From: Polyangia bacterium | Lineage (GTDB): Bacteria > Myxococcota_A > Polyangia > Nannocystales > Nannocystaceae | Assembly: GCA_030424595.1 (NCBI GenBank) | Contig: JAUHWG010000028.1 | Span: 1 to 64,000, forward strand | DNA: 64,000 nt | Reading direction: 5' to 3' | Part shown: positions 55,280-64,000 of the stretch, one piece after another | Position numbering within the stretch: the first letter of the stretch is position 1 | How the letters are laid out: each line of letters begins with the position of its first letter | Program-made: the position numbers and the translations under genes | Notes under the pieces: model-generated | The model's input: the letters and a program-made list of their open reading frames with translations, nothing else | Database searches by the model: none | Told to the model about the DNA's origin: nothing

Positions 55280-55404
55280 GATCGTTGCCCCTCTCGGCTT
55301 CGACGAAACGCCGCTGTACCGGGCTGTACCGCGAGTTTCGGCGGGGCCTAGAGGGGCGACGAGGGCCAGCGAGAGCGTGCGGGACTTTTGCTACGGCCTC
55401 CTAG
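55280..55404 (-). repeat. CTAG-ended dispersed repeat, copy R6, with an inverted arm
   Basis: The core at 55371-55404 (GAGAGCGTGCGGGACTTTTG, CTACGGCCTC, CTAG) ends in the TAG stop of the 747-residue gene. Upstream, arm 55326-55363 (GTACCGCGAGTTTCGGCG, GAGGGGCGACGAG) faces an inverted arm 55280-55320 (TCGTTGCCCCTCTCGG, CGAAACGCCGCTGTACC) across 5 bases, giving an imperfect hairpin of about 40 bp per arm. Confidence 0.6.
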
Positions 55405-57644
55405 GCCTGCGCGAGGGCGAAGGCCGCGACCGCGTGGGCGTCGAGGTACTCCAGCCGCCCCCAACCATCGGTGGTCAGGGTGCTGACGTGGAGGTGCTCG
55501 GCGAAGGCGGCGTTGCGACAGCCGTCGGGGCAGTGCGGTGGCAAGCTCACCAGGAGGGCCGAGACCGGGTAGCTCCGGCGGTAGACCCCGCCTGTGTCGA
55601 GGCTGTAGCCGCCGACCGGTGAGGTGCCGACCAGGCCCGCGGCCGCCGCGAAGCCGAGCGAACAGCGACCGCGGATCACCGAGAAGGAGAAGGTCGCAAA
55701 GCCGTTGTCGTGGGTCGCGGCGAAGCCGAGCGTCGCGCTCGACGGGCCGGTCGGATCATAGGTGATAAAGCCGCACTCTTCGGTGGATCCCGGGACGGTC
55801 GTCTCGTGGATCTGCGCCCCGCACTCGCTATTGTCGATCCGGACGATCATGCGGAAGCCGACGACCTTGCCCGCCTCGCGGATCAGGTAGGACGACGGCG
55901 CCGCGACCAGCTCCACGTCCGAATCGGCGGGGAATGGCGCCGCGACGTCCGCTCGGGGCACCTGAAAGTCGACCCCCTCGACCCGGACCGGAGCCCCGCC
56001 GGAGGTGTCGAAGAGCTCGAGCTTGAGCTCGTAGGGGCCGTTGGCGATCCGCTGGTGCTCGGTCCGCGTGCCGCTGACCAGGTAGGCGCTCGCCGTGTTG
56101 CCGCGGGCGTTCAGCTGCGGCGCCCATGAGCCCGCTGGCGGGTTCTTCGGCGGGATCTTGAAGAGCGAGTCGCCGACGATCGACTCGTCGGGCCCGAGCT
56201 TGAAGGACTTGAAGTGGATGATCCCGTCGCTGCCGATGACGCCGTAGTGACGACCGACCGTCCGCTCATCACAGGCGAGCCAGCCCTCGGCGGGGCTCAG
56301 GTCTGGGTTTAGCCGGCGGTAGGACCAGCGGTAGTGGGTACCGCCGACCCCTGCCTGGAGCTGCTCGCCAAACCACACGGTCGGCTCCACGCTGCCGCCG
56401 AGGGGCCGACCGCCGGGAGCGAGCCCGGTCGCCTGATCGACCTGATGGACGTTGATCGAGTTGCCGAGCGTCAGCACGCCGACCTTCTTGCCCGGCAGGC
56501 TCGGCGGCTCCTCGCACCAGGGCACCCGCGCGTCGCGGACCCGGAGCGTAAGCTCGCTCCCCGAGGCGTAGTTCCAGTGGGTGGCGCAGGCCGCAGGGGG
56601 CTTGAGCACGGCCGTCCACGCGCCGCCGATGCAGTACTCGACCCAGCAATAGATGTCGGGCTTGTCGCCGCTGCAGGCGTAGAAGACCAGCGCCTCGAAG
56701 CGACCGTGCTCGTCGGTGGTGACCGTCCGCACCTCGTCGTAACGGACAAAGCGCCAGATCCACGGCCAGAGGCAGAGCGTCGGCATCAGCACCTCCGTGT
56801 TGGCGACCAACGCCCGCCGGATCACCGCTGGGGACGGCGACGCGAGGGAGTTGCGGAGATCCGCCGGCAGCGCGAGCGCGACCGGCACAGCGCCCAGATC
56901 TCGCCCGGAGAGGGCCCGGGCGTCGCGCAGCGTGACTCGCTCCTCCGGGCTCATCAGCGAGGCGAAGGGCTCGGCTGTCGGCGGCGCGCTGGCGACTGCA
57001 CCGACCCGCATTCGCGGCTCGCTCCGGTGCAACCCATCCGCCAGGCGCAGAGGAACGCGGGTCTCGATCGTCAGCCTCGACAGGCCGAAGGGCGAAGGAT
57101 CGGGCGAGGGACGGGGGATCCGGATCCGCGGCGGCTCTTCGATCAGGTGGAGCAGCTCGTCGCGCACCCGCAGGATCTCCGGCTCTGGCATGCGCTCGAA
57201 GATCCGGAGCACGGGGTCCGCCTCGCAGACGTGCACCCGCGCGTGACAGACCGGCAGCTCGTGGACCTCGCCGCCGATCGAGACCGGCCTGACCACCCGA
57301 CCGACCACCCGCGTCACGCAGAAGATCCAACGGCGCCAGAGGTCCTCGGGGATCCGCAGATCCATGGCGATAGCCCCGGCGGAGAGCGTCCCCGGCGGAC
57401 GGTAGGCGTGGAGCCGGCGCATCGAGGCGAGCGTCGGCGGACCCGCGTCCGGACTGAGCGGGCTGACGAAGAGGCTCGCCCGCTTGAGCGAGCGCGGCTC
57501 GACGTCAAACGTGAGCGTCCCCTCCTTCACCGGCGCTGAGGCGAGATGAGCACCGCGAGCGTCGAAGAGATGACCCTCCATCTCAAGGGGCCGCGACGGG
57601 CGGCCGTTCGGGGCGACATTGAACACAAGCTTGGTCGTCGGCAT
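55401..57644 (-). CDS. large protein of unknown function
   Basis: 747 residues; no signal peptide or membrane segment. The N-terminus (MPTTKLVFNVAPNGRPSRPL) looks beta-rich. Around 120-160 a VCHARVHVCEADPVL strand is followed by an Arg/Glu helix (PEPEILRVRDELLHLIEEPP). The middle (about 295-400) has a carboxypeptidase-regulatory-like pattern (TTDEHGRFEALVFYACSGD; YCWVEYCIGGAWTAVLKPP). The C-terminal third has Cys-containing beta segments (GPYELKLELFDTSGGAP; IDNSECGAQIHETTVPG). I do not recognise the family. It is a single gene whose TAG lies in repeat R6. Confidence 0.7.
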   Translation of the reverse strand: MPTTKLVFNVAPNGRPSRPLEMEGHLFDARGAHLASAPVKEGTLTFDVEPRSLKRASLFVSPLSPDAGPPTLASMRRLHAYRPPGTLSAGAIAMDLRIPEDLWRRWIFCVTRVVGRVVRPVSIGGEVHELPVCHARVHVCEADPVLRIFERMPEPEILRVRDELLHLIEEPPRIRIPRPSPDPSPFGLSRLTIETRVPLRLADGLHRSEPRMRVGAVASAPPTAEPFASLMSPEERVTLRDARALSGRDLGAVPVALALPADLRNSLASPSPAVIRRALVANTEVLMPTLCLWPWIWRFVRYDEVRTVTTDEHGRFEALVFYACSGDKPDIYCWVEYCIGGAWTAVLKPPAACATHWNYASGSELTLRVRDARVPWCEEPPSLPGKKVGVLTLGNSINVHQVDQATGLAPGGRPLGGSVEPTVWFGEQLQAGVGGTHYRWSYRRLNPDLSPAEGWLACDERTVGRHYGVIGSDGIIHFKSFKLGPDESIVGDSLFKIPPKNPPAGSWAPQLNARGNTASAYLVSGTRTEHQRIANGPYELKLELFDTSGGAPVRVEGVDFQVPRADVAAPFPADSDVELVAAPSSYLIREAGKVVGFRMIVRIDNSECGAQIHETTVPGSTEECGFITYDPTGPSSATLGFAATHDNGFATFSFSVIRGRCSLGFAAAAGLVGTSPVGGYSLDTGGVYRRSYPVSALLVSLPPHCPDGCRNAAFAEHLHVSTLTTDGWGRLEYLDAHAVAAFALAQA

Positions 57645-58178
57645 CGTCTATCCATCCTCCTCCGGCGCTCTCACGCCGCGTCCGATGCTTGTACGGTTGC
57701 ATAGCGGCGCCCGCCCAGCGCAAATCCAGCAGGCCTCGCAGAATAATGTGCAGCTAGCCCAGGGGGGGAATCACCACACTCTTCGGCGATGTCACTCTCG
57801 TCCACCACAGGCTGCGCCCAGGCCCCGCCGATCGCAGCCGGCGATCCACAACGCAAGAAGTGAACACCTCGACAGAGCTAGCGCGCAGGAACAGCGCACT
57901 TAGAGCGCCAGCACGGCCGCCTCGATCTGCTCCGCGCGGGGACAGGGGGCGCGGCAACGCCTCGGCTCCGCGTGGGCGCGGCGGGCTCGGACCGAGGGGA
58001 CCAGGCACAGGGTCCGCCCCTCCGGCCGCAGATCAGAGGGTCGTATCAACAGCCTCCGCGACCCATCTATTCCGCGCTCTAGAGTTTTTCTTCGTCGCGG
58101 CGACAATGACCATAAAAGACCTTTGTTATCAATGTTCCGTGGCTGCCCGAGGCGGCGAGGAAGCGCTAGGCTAAACGC
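57645..58178. other. 534-bp divergent intergenic region
   Basis: It lies between divergent starts. Two AT-rich patches stand out: 57738-57752 (CAGAATAATGTGCAG) and 58083-58137 (TAGAGTTTTTCTTC; CATAAAAGACCTTTG). They probably hold promoter elements, the second for the gene at 58179. No gene is supported here. Confidence 0.45.
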
Positions 58179-59153
58179 ATGTGTTCGCGCCGAAGCGGCC
58201 GCCGCTCTGGGGCGGCGGGCTCTCTTGTCGTGCACGGCGGAGGAAGCCTCGTCCTCGCCTTCGCGTCGACGATCCTCCCGATCACCCCCGCCCGCGCAGC
58301 TCCGCCTCGAGCGCCGCCGAGCCCTCGGATCAGCCCAGAGGACGGTCTCGCGATCTCGAGGAGCGCCCGCGCCGACCGTCGCCTCGGCGCGTTCACCCCG
58401 CGAAGCGACGGGGGCCTCGACTACCGTGATCCTCAGGGTCGCTTTCGTGCCCATATCTCCGAGGACGGGCGTGTCACCTTTCGCGGCGCGATCCCGATCA
58501 AGGAGGTCTCCACGCTCGCGCTGGACCGGCACGGAGCTCTCCGCCTGCGGGGGCTCCCGAGCTACCTCCTCTCCCCTGAGAGGTGGAAGCGAGAGGTCAG
58601 CGCGAACGAGATCGGCGGCGCCCTCCATGGCGGCATGGCCGACCCGATGACGCAGCACCTGTCGACCGTCGAGAAGACCGAGGTTCGGCGCCCGGGGCAG
58701 CTCTTCTACGGCTTCAGCGGCCGCTTCGGTCGCCCCCTCTTCAGCGATCGTCTGAAGGCTGAGTTTCTCCGCGAGACCCGTGAGCTCCGCCTCGATATGG
58801 CCGTCAAGTCCGAGCGTCGACGGCTCGCCCGAGCGCTCGGCGAGCTCGAGGCCCAGCTCGGCGAGCTCTGGGAGACGACGACGCTCCCCCCGGAGGAGCG
58901 CCGACGAGCGCTCTTTGAGCTCTGGGACGAGTGCCTGGAGCGACTCGCTCCGACCCCCGACGCGGCTGTGGACGAGCTCGGCCCGAGCATCGCTGAACAG
59001 CGAGTTCGGGCGGCCGTCGAGGCGAGGCGACGAATCCTCAGCTTCATCCGCGACGCCCTCCCCTCCGGCTCGGAGCTCGCCTATTCCGCCGAGGAGCTGC
59101 GACAGCTCAACCAGCGCCGACGCAGCCGGGAGCGCTTCGCACCCTACCGCTGA
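58179..59153 (+). CDS. secreted protein of unknown function
   Basis: 324 residues. A signal peptide is followed by a cleavage-like ITPARAAPP at about 40. A beta-rich central part (LGAFTPRSDGGLDYRDPQGR; FRAHISEDGRVTFRGAIPIK) is followed by a charged helical C-terminus (AVKSERRRLARALGELEAQL; PPEERRRALFELWDECLERL). No enzyme motif is seen. It resembles conserved hypothetical periplasmic proteins of this bacterial group; role unknown. Confidence 0.75.
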   Translation: MCSRRSGRRSGAAGSLVVHGGGSLVLAFASTILPITPARAAPPRAPPSPRISPEDGLAISRSARADRRLGAFTPRSDGGLDYRDPQGRFRAHISEDGRVTFRGAIPIKEVSTLALDRHGALRLRGLPSYLLSPERWKREVSANEIGGALHGGMADPMTQHLSTVEKTEVRRPGQLFYGFSGRFGRPLFSDRLKAEFLRETRELRLDMAVKSERRRLARALGELEAQLGELWETTTLPPEERRRALFELWDECLERLAPTPDAAVDELGPSIAEQRVRAAVEARRRILSFIRDALPSGSELAYSAEELRQLNQRRRSRERFAPYR

Positions 59154-59250
59154 GCCGGGGAGCGTCACCACCTCCGCAGAGGTCGGGCGGGCAGCGCACG
59201 AGGAGCGCTCACCCGGAGCCAGGTCGCGGGTGGAGCGACGATTGGATCCG

Positions 59251-60792
59251 CTATTGGATCTGCTCCTCCATCGTCGCCCAGTCGACAGGATCCAGCGGCG
59301 TCAGCTCGATATAACGATAGTCATCGCCGAGCCCGCCGTCGGGCCCGCAGCCCATGCCGGAGTCACGGTAGAGCGGCGTCGTCTCGGGGTCGATCTCTGC
59401 GCCGAAGCCGTAGGGCTGCCAGCAGTCGTCGTCACAGCTCGCCAGCGGCAGCGATCCATAGGGCGGGACCTCGCCGAGGCAGGCCGGCAAGAGGCCCACA
59501 GGCGCCCCTGCGCACTCGGGATCCGTGTAGTAGGTGAACGAGGACGAGGCGATGAGGTTGGTCGGCAGACAGCGGATCACCCCGTCGAGATCGGCGAGGG
59601 GACGGCATGTGACGCCCTCGTGCTGACCGTCGACAAGGCTCTCCGACTCGATGAGCGGGCTGCCCTCGCTCGACCAGTAGCGCCGGAGGATCCGGCCCGC
59701 GCCGTAGCTCAAGAGCGTAGCCTCGGCGAAGTCGCCGTCCGGGATCGCAGCGCCGACCGGGTAGAAGTGGAAGTCCTCCTGGATCACCTCCTCACAGCTA
59801 TTGCCGACCTCCTTGTAGACCGGGCCGAGGTGCTCGGGGCCGCTGGCGTAGACCGTCCGGATCTCGCGGCATGAGTTGTTGTTCCGATCGTTGACGTAGT
59901 CCTCGCTCGGGTCAGGGCAGCCGCCGATAGGACCGCCGCCGAGGGGCGCAGTGCAGGCGGGATCGGCGTAGGTGCTGCGGTTGTAGTTCACGCCGCCGCG
60001 GGGCAGCCAACGCGAGACCCCGTCCTCGGTGATGTAGACCCTGCTCTCGACCGCCAGCTCCTGATCGTAGCCGTCGACATAGGACCATGAGCCGTCCTCC
60101 GCCTCCCGGCGCTCGCCGAGGATCCGCCCGCTGCCCGCGTCCAGGACGTCGGTCGCGGCGACGTAGGTCGACGGCTCGATCGCCGGACCGACAGGGATGT
60201 ACTCGACCGGCTCGGGGTTGGCCATCACGCAACCCTCGACCTCATCGAGCTCGAAGATCACGCCGGTCTGGAGCGTCCCCGAGAGCGGGTGCATGTCGAT
60301 CGTCGCGAGCCCCCCCCCGCAGTCCGCGGACGACGCGGAGGACCAGCTGTGCTCCGGATAGGGCGCCTCATCGAGGGTCGACAGAGTCTGCACCGCCTGG
60401 ACGCACGACGCATCGCCGAAGAAGCGGACCGGGGTCTCGAAGGTGAAGGGAACGCAGCGGAGCAGACCGTCGCTGAGGAGCCTGAACTCACAGCGATGAT
60501 CGAGCTCGCTGTCGTGCCAGCCAAAGCGCGACGGAGGGCCGTCCTCGGGCTGCCAGACCAGCGGCCGCAGACGCTCGCCGCCCCCGTAGTCGGCCCCCAT
60601 CTCCTCCGCGCCGGTGCTGCCCTCCGACTCCGACCCCGACGTCGCTCCGCTCGTCCCGGTCGCCCCGCTCGTCCCGCTCGTCCCGCTCGTCCCGGTCCCC
60701 TCCGTGCCGCCGCTGCTGTCATCCCCGGCGCATCCCAGGGCGGAGGCGAGGGCGAAGAGCGGGAGGAGCAAGCAGGCGTGGACTCTGCGCAT
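59251..60792 (-). CDS. lipoprotein with repeated Cys/DG motifs
   Basis: 513 residues from the ATG at 60792 (MRRVHACLLLPLFALASAL, lipobox ALGC). A Gly/Thr/Ser linker (GTSGTSGTSGATGTSGATSG) follows. The mature protein contains repeated blocks of the type DGLLRCVPF, DGVSRWLP and DGVIRCLPT, each followed by FxDxxC (FGDASCVQA, YADPACTAP, YTDPECAGA), suggesting a repeating beta fold with disulfides. The longer frame to 60942 has no signal. Surface or periplasmic; function unknown. Confidence 0.78.
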   Translation of the reverse strand: MRRVHACLLLPLFALASALGCAGDDSSGGTEGTGTSGTSGTSGATGTSGATSGSESEGSTGAEEMGADYGGGERLRPLVWQPEDGPPSRFGWHDSELDHRCEFRLLSDGLLRCVPFTFETPVRFFGDASCVQAVQTLSTLDEAPYPEHSWSSASSADCGGGLATIDMHPLSGTLQTGVIFELDEVEGCVMANPEPVEYIPVGPAIEPSTYVAATDVLDAGSGRILGERREAEDGSWSYVDGYDQELAVESRVYITEDGVSRWLPRGGVNYNRSTYADPACTAPLGGGPIGGCPDPSEDYVNDRNNNSCREIRTVYASGPEHLGPVYKEVGNSCEEVIQEDFHFYPVGAAIPDGDFAEATLLSYGAGRILRRYWSSEGSPLIESESLVDGQHEGVTCRPLADLDGVIRCLPTNLIASSSFTYYTDPECAGAPVGLLPACLGEVPPYGSLPLASCDDDCWQPYGFGAEIDPETTPLYRDSGMGCGPDGGLGDDYRYIELTPLDPVDWATMEEQIQ

Positions 60793-60985
60793 CGAGCTTA
60801 TGGTAGCGAAGCGCGGAGCTCCGGCGTCGCCCTTCCTCCGGGCCTGTAGGGAGAGGGGGCCGCCGGCGATCGATCGCGCCCTCGACGTTCGACGAGCACC
60901 GACCGCTGCGCCGACGACACGGGAAGGTGGGGGGGGTACCAAGAGCCGGCCGACGACGCCCGATCGCCGGTGTTAGTATCCGCGG

Positions 60986-61525
60986 ATGGCCCTCTCCGCG
61001 ACCCTCCGGCGCTTTGTGATCACCATCGCCGACAGCGATCGCGACGTCTACGAGACCCTCGACCTGAGGGTGGCGCAGCACCCCTCCGAGAGCGTTCGCT
61101 ACATGATCGCTCGCCTCCTCGCGCGCGCCCTCGAGCACGCCGAGGGGGTCGAATTCAGCCGCGGTCTCGCGGCCTCCGACGAGCCGGCGATCCTCCAACA
61201 CAACCTCCAAGGGGACGTCATCGCCTGGATCGAGATCGGCTCCCCCTCGGTCGAGCGCCTCCATCGCGCCAGCAAGACCGGGGCTCGGATCGTCGTCTAC
61301 ACCTGGCGCGGCGGGGAGGAGCTGATGGGCGCCGCGGCGTCGATCCACCGCTCCGAGGAGCTCGAGATCAAGGCCCTGGATCCCGGCTTCCTCGACGCGG
61401 TCGCCGCGACTGTCGACCGCAAGAACAGCTGGTCCCTGACGATCTCCGGCGGGGCTATCTATCTCGAGAGTGGCGGAGCCCTCCACGAGGGAGCGGTCCG
61501 GCGGATCGCGAGCGAGCAGCCCTAG
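60986..61525 (+). CDS. yaeQ: YaeQ-family protein
   Basis: 179 residues, the full length of the family. MALSATLRRFVITIADSDRD, LRVAQHPSESVRYMIARLLA, EGVEFSRGLAASDEPAIL and IAWIEIGSPSVERLHRASK closely follow E. coli YaeQ (MALKATIYK; HPSETDERMMVRLLAFAL; GLSTDDEPDLW). The fold is PD-(D/E)XK nuclease-like, but cellular role and activity are not established; effects on transcription elongation were reported for the RfaH-suppressing relative. Cytoplasmic; single gene. Confidence 0.93.
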   Translation: MALSATLRRFVITIADSDRDVYETLDLRVAQHPSESVRYMIARLLARALEHAEGVEFSRGLAASDEPAILQHNLQGDVIAWIEIGSPSVERLHRASKTGARIVVYTWRGGEELMGAAASIHRSEELEIKALDPGFLDAVAATVDRKNSWSLTISGGAIYLESGGALHEGAVRRIASEQP

Positions 61526-61654
61526 CAGCCCCCTCGCGGGCCCCCTCGCGCGCGGCGATGGTCCTCCTCCGGCGCTCGGTCGACAGACGAGCGCGCCACC
61601 GCGGCCCGGCGTTTGAAGGCCGGTGGTGCGCGGAGCTCAAGGGCGCGTGGCCGC

Positions 61655-62647
61655 CTACGAGCTCTTCGCCCGCCACTCCTCGTAGACCCGCCCGAGCTCT
61701 CGATCGAGCGAGTCGGGCGAGTACCCCAGCTCCGCCCTGGCCTTCGCCCAGGAGATCCGTTGGTTTCCCGCGAGCTGGCGGAGATCCTCGCGGGTAAACG
61801 CAGGCCGGGTGCCGGTGACCTTGGCGAAGGCGCCGACCGCCCCGAGCCCGGCGCGGGCGAGCCCCAGCGGCAAGGCGATCTTCGGCACCCGCCCGCCACA
61901 GACCGGTCTCGCCCGCTCCAGGAGGCCGAGCAGCGAGTGCCACTCGCCGCCGAGGATGTAGCTCTCCCCCCGACGACCGCGCTCCGCCGCCGCGATCGCC
62001 CCGGCGACGATGTCGGTCGCCGCGACGGCGTCAAAACCACCGGCGAAGACCGCCGGGAGCTTGCCGGCGAAGAACTTGAAGAAGAGGCTCTGGACGACGC
62101 CGAAGTGGTGGGTCTCGTTGGGGCCGATGACCACCGTCGGGTGGACGATCACGGCGTCGAGCTCCCCTTCCGCGTACTCGCGGACGATCTGCTCGCCGCG
62201 AACCTTGGAGCGGACGTAGGGCGAGCCCTCGGTCACCGGCAGGCGACGCCGGGTCTCGTCGAGCGGGGCGTGGAAGGGCGCGGGATCAAAGACGACGATC
62301 GACGAGAAGTAGACGAGGCGACGGACGCCGGCGGCGATGGCCGCACGGCAGGCGTTGCGCGGCCCCTCGACGTTGACCTGCCACATCCGCGGGTCGAGGC
62401 GGGCGCTGGTGCTGACGATCGCCGCCAGGTGGTACACCGTATCCGCCCCCGCGAACGCCTCCTCGAGCGAGCGCTGATCGCAGGCGTCCCCCTCGACGAC
62501 CTCGACCCCGTACTCGCGCAGCCGCGGCGCGGCTGGATCGCCGGCGAGCACCACCGCCCGCACGCTCCCTCCGTCGGCTGCGAGGGTCCGACACAGCTCG
62601 AGACCGACCTGTCCGGTCGCACCGGTGACGACGCGAAGGCTGCTCAT
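61655..62647 (-). CDS. NAD-dependent epimerase/dehydratase (extended SDR)
   Basis: 330 residues from the ATG at 62647. The Rossmann motif is GATGQVG (9-15), followed by DxxD-type VVEGDACDQ, HLAAIVSTSA and NVEGPRNACRAAIAAGVRR. The active-site triad is seen as SS (VYFSSIVVFD) and YVRSK; HPTVVIGPNE is typical of extended SDRs. It resembles dihydroflavonol-reductase/3-beta-HSD-like dehydrogenases. Divergent from the KsdD-like flavoprotein at 62946, which would fit steroid or sterol metabolism, but this link is inference. Confidence 0.93.
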   Translation of the reverse strand: MSSLRVVTGATGQVGLELCRTLAADGGSVRAVVLAGDPAAPRLREYGVEVVEGDACDQRSLEEAFAGADTVYHLAAIVSTSARLDPRMWQVNVEGPRNACRAAIAAGVRRLVYFSSIVVFDPAPFHAPLDETRRRLPVTEGSPYVRSKVRGEQIVREYAEGELDAVIVHPTVVIGPNETHHFGVVQSLFFKFFAGKLPAVFAGGFDAVAATDIVAGAIAAAERGRRGESYILGGEWHSLLGLLERARPVCGGRVPKIALPLGLARAGLGAVGAFAKVTGTRPAFTREDLRQLAGNQRISWAKARAELGYSPDSLDRELGRVYEEWRAKSS

Positions 62648-62945
62648 GGACGCCCTGCCCGGCTCAAGAAATTCTCGCTCGCCATGGCGACGACACAAGC
62701 ACGATGGACGCCCCCCCGGCTACCCCGCAAACTCCGCGTCGGCTCCGTACTACGTCCGCGCCCCGCGATCGCGAGCGCCCCCTCACCCCGCCCCGCCCGC
62801 GAGGGTTCGCCTCCCTCTCCGCCGCCGTCGGCGATCGCCCGGGAAGGCGCGACCGCGCCCCTAGCGCATGACGGTCACTCGTCGCGTGACCAGCACCACA
62901 GGTGATCCTGCCCAGGGCCCGGCCTCTGTAGTAGACCCAGCGTCG

Positions 62946-64000
62946 ATGACTGACCATGAGCCCCTACGTGGTGATTCGACGGGCGCTCGCGCGGCGGGAC
63001 ACTTGCACACTTGGGACGAGATCCGCGACGTCGTCGTCGTCGGCCTCGGGGGTGCGGGCGGCAGCGCAGCCCTGGAGGCCCGGCGCTCCGGCGCTGACGT
63101 GCTCGTCATCGATCGCTTCGGCGGCGGCGGGGCGACCGGTAAGAGCGCGGGCATCATCTACTTCGGCGGAGGCACCGATCTTCAGCGCTACGCCGGCTAC
63201 GAAGACAGCCCCGAGAACATGTTCAACTACCTGTCCATGGAGACAGACGGTGTTGTGAGCGATGCGACCCTGCGGGCCTTCTGCGAGACCAGCGTCGAGA
63301 ACTTTGAGTGGCTGCGCAGCCTCGGGGTCCCCTTCCCGCCGAGCGGCCCGGTGTCGAAGATCTCCTACCCCTGCGACGCCTCGACCCTCTACTTCTCGGG
63401 CAACGAGCTGTGCTCACCCTACGCCGACAGGGCCACGCCTGCCCCCCGCGGCCACCGCCCGCTCGGCAAGGGCTTGACCGGGATCCTGACGACCGCCGCC
63501 CTCCGCCAGGCGGCGCTCCAGGCCGGCGCCGACCTGCAGATGTACACCCGCGCGGAGCGGCTCGTGGTCGACGGCAGCGGCGAGGTGATCGGCATCGTCG
63601 TCCGCCGGCTCGCGGCGCCCCGCGCCCTCAGCGACCTCCTGCAGGCGCTGATCCAGTTCGGCGGCGGGATCAACGTGACCGCGGCTAAGGTGCTCCAGCG
63701 GATGATGCGACGGCTCGAGCGTCGCTCCGAGCGGCGCTTCATCCGAGCCCGTCGCGGGGTGATCCTCGCCGCCGGCGGCTTCATCTTCAACCGGGCGATG
63801 ATGACCGCGAACGCGCCAGACTTCGCCGGCTGCAGCCTCCGCCTCGGCACCGCCGGCGACGATGGGGCGGGGATCCAGCTCGGCACCGCGGTCGGCGGCA
63901 GCCTCGGACAGATGGAGCGGTGCAGCGCGCCGCGCTTCATCGATCCGCCCAACGCCTGGTGGAAGGGGGTGCTCGTCGGCCGCAGCGGCGCGAGGATCTG
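62946..64000 (+). CDS. FAD-dependent oxidoreductase (KsdD/fumarate-reductase type), 3' end outside window
   Basis: 351 residues are visible and the frame is open at the window end. From the ATG at 62946: DVVVVGLGGAGGSAALEARR gives the FAD-binding GxGxxG at about 33-38; GGGGATGKSAGIIYFGGG (about 59-76) and VILAAGGFIFN (about 268-278) complete the flavoprotein pattern of 3-ketosteroid dehydrogenase/fumarate reductase. A TRAERLVVDGSGEVIGIVV beta hairpin precedes the insertion. Alternative starts in another frame (62956) are shadows. It would oxidise a steroid-like ring or reduce a double bond; exact substrate unknown. Divergent from the SDR gene across 298 bp. Confidence 0.92.
   Translation, partial: MTDHEPLRGDSTGARAAGHLHTWDEIRDVVVVGLGGAGGSAALEARRSGADVLVIDRFGGGGATGKSAGIIYFGGGTDLQRYAGYEDSPENMFNYLSMETDGVVSDATLRAFCETSVENFEWLRSLGVPFPPSGPVSKISYPCDASTLYFSGNELCSPYADRATPAPRGHRPLGKGLTGILTTAALRQAALQAGADLQMYTRAERLVVDGSGEVIGIVVRRLAAPRALSDLLQALIQFGGGINVTAAKVLQRMMRRLERRSERRFIRARRGVILAAGGFIFNRAMMTANAPDFAGCSLRLGTAGDDGAGIQLGTAVGGSLGQMERCSAPRFIDPPNAWWKGVLVGRSGARI

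Noticed and set aside
62956..63258. Short + frame at 62956 as the gene at the right edge
   Set aside because: The frame starting at 62946 encodes a continuous FAD-binding protein to the window end; 62956 is its shadow.

Overview
The window looks like chromosomal DNA of a high-GC myxobacterium, most likely suborder Nannocystineae. This is an inference from gene content: many Hanks-type Ser/Thr kinases with TPR tails, ECF sigma factors beside kinases, lipoproteins whose lipobox is followed by Thr/Ser/Gly linkers, DUF4215-type Cys-rich repeats, MopE-like metal-binding repeats and NGFMM repeats. No rRNA, tRNA, CRISPR array or intact insertion sequence was seen.

Layout. 0-5.6 kb: two convergent TPR kinases and a divergent ECF sigma factor. 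6.1-11.7 kb: four secreted or outer-membrane proteins on the + strand (acidic lipoprotein, LamG-like lipoprotein, TSP3/OmpA protein, MopE-repeat adhesin-like protein). 11.7-14.6 kb: a patchy stretch with a mobile-element remnant, an orphan Imm35-like immunity gene, a cupin, a divergent EF-Tu-like GTPase and an M16 peptidase fragment. 14.7-28.1 kb: a large beta-trefoil lipoprotein, a REC-LuxR regulator, a TPR kinase, a giant kinase/ATPase/histidine kinase and its upstream ECF sigma gene. 28.2-35.7 kb: a rearranged accessory region. An ATPase gene of low GC lies between an intact lipoprotein gene and a duplicated 3' fragment of it, followed by a frameshifted propeller lipoprotein, a truncated pseudogene, an integrase remnant and a fibrinogen-like surface protein. 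36-46.6 kb: CBS protein, a protein with three ribosomal bL12-like repeats, a lipoprotein methyltransferase, fatty acid cis/trans isomerase with a TetR regulator, a divergent carotenoid oxygenase, an epoxide hydrolase and a zinc-ribbon kinase. 46.7-57.6 kb: TPR protein, kinase, small lipoproteins, a His-rich membrane protein, an OmpA/beta-CASP operon and a 747-residue unknown. 58-64 kb: secreted unknowns, YaeQ, an NAD-dependent epimerase and the start of a KsdD-like flavoprotein.

Two observations stand out. (1) The 684-residue winged-helix/P-loop ATPase with a nuclease-like C-terminus (29609-31663) has the composition and setting of a horizontally acquired, defence-like gene; no known system was recognised. 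(2) A dispersed intergenic repeat, six copies in this window, ends in CTAG. In four copies this CTAG contains the TAG stop codon of the adjacent minus-strand gene, and an integrase remnant also ends in CTAG at a stop codon. These suggest recurrent insertion or recombination at gene 3' ends.

Most of the window is ordinary signalling and cell-surface inventory. Starts were often moved downstream of the longest frame to an ATG that precedes a signal peptide or conserved domain.
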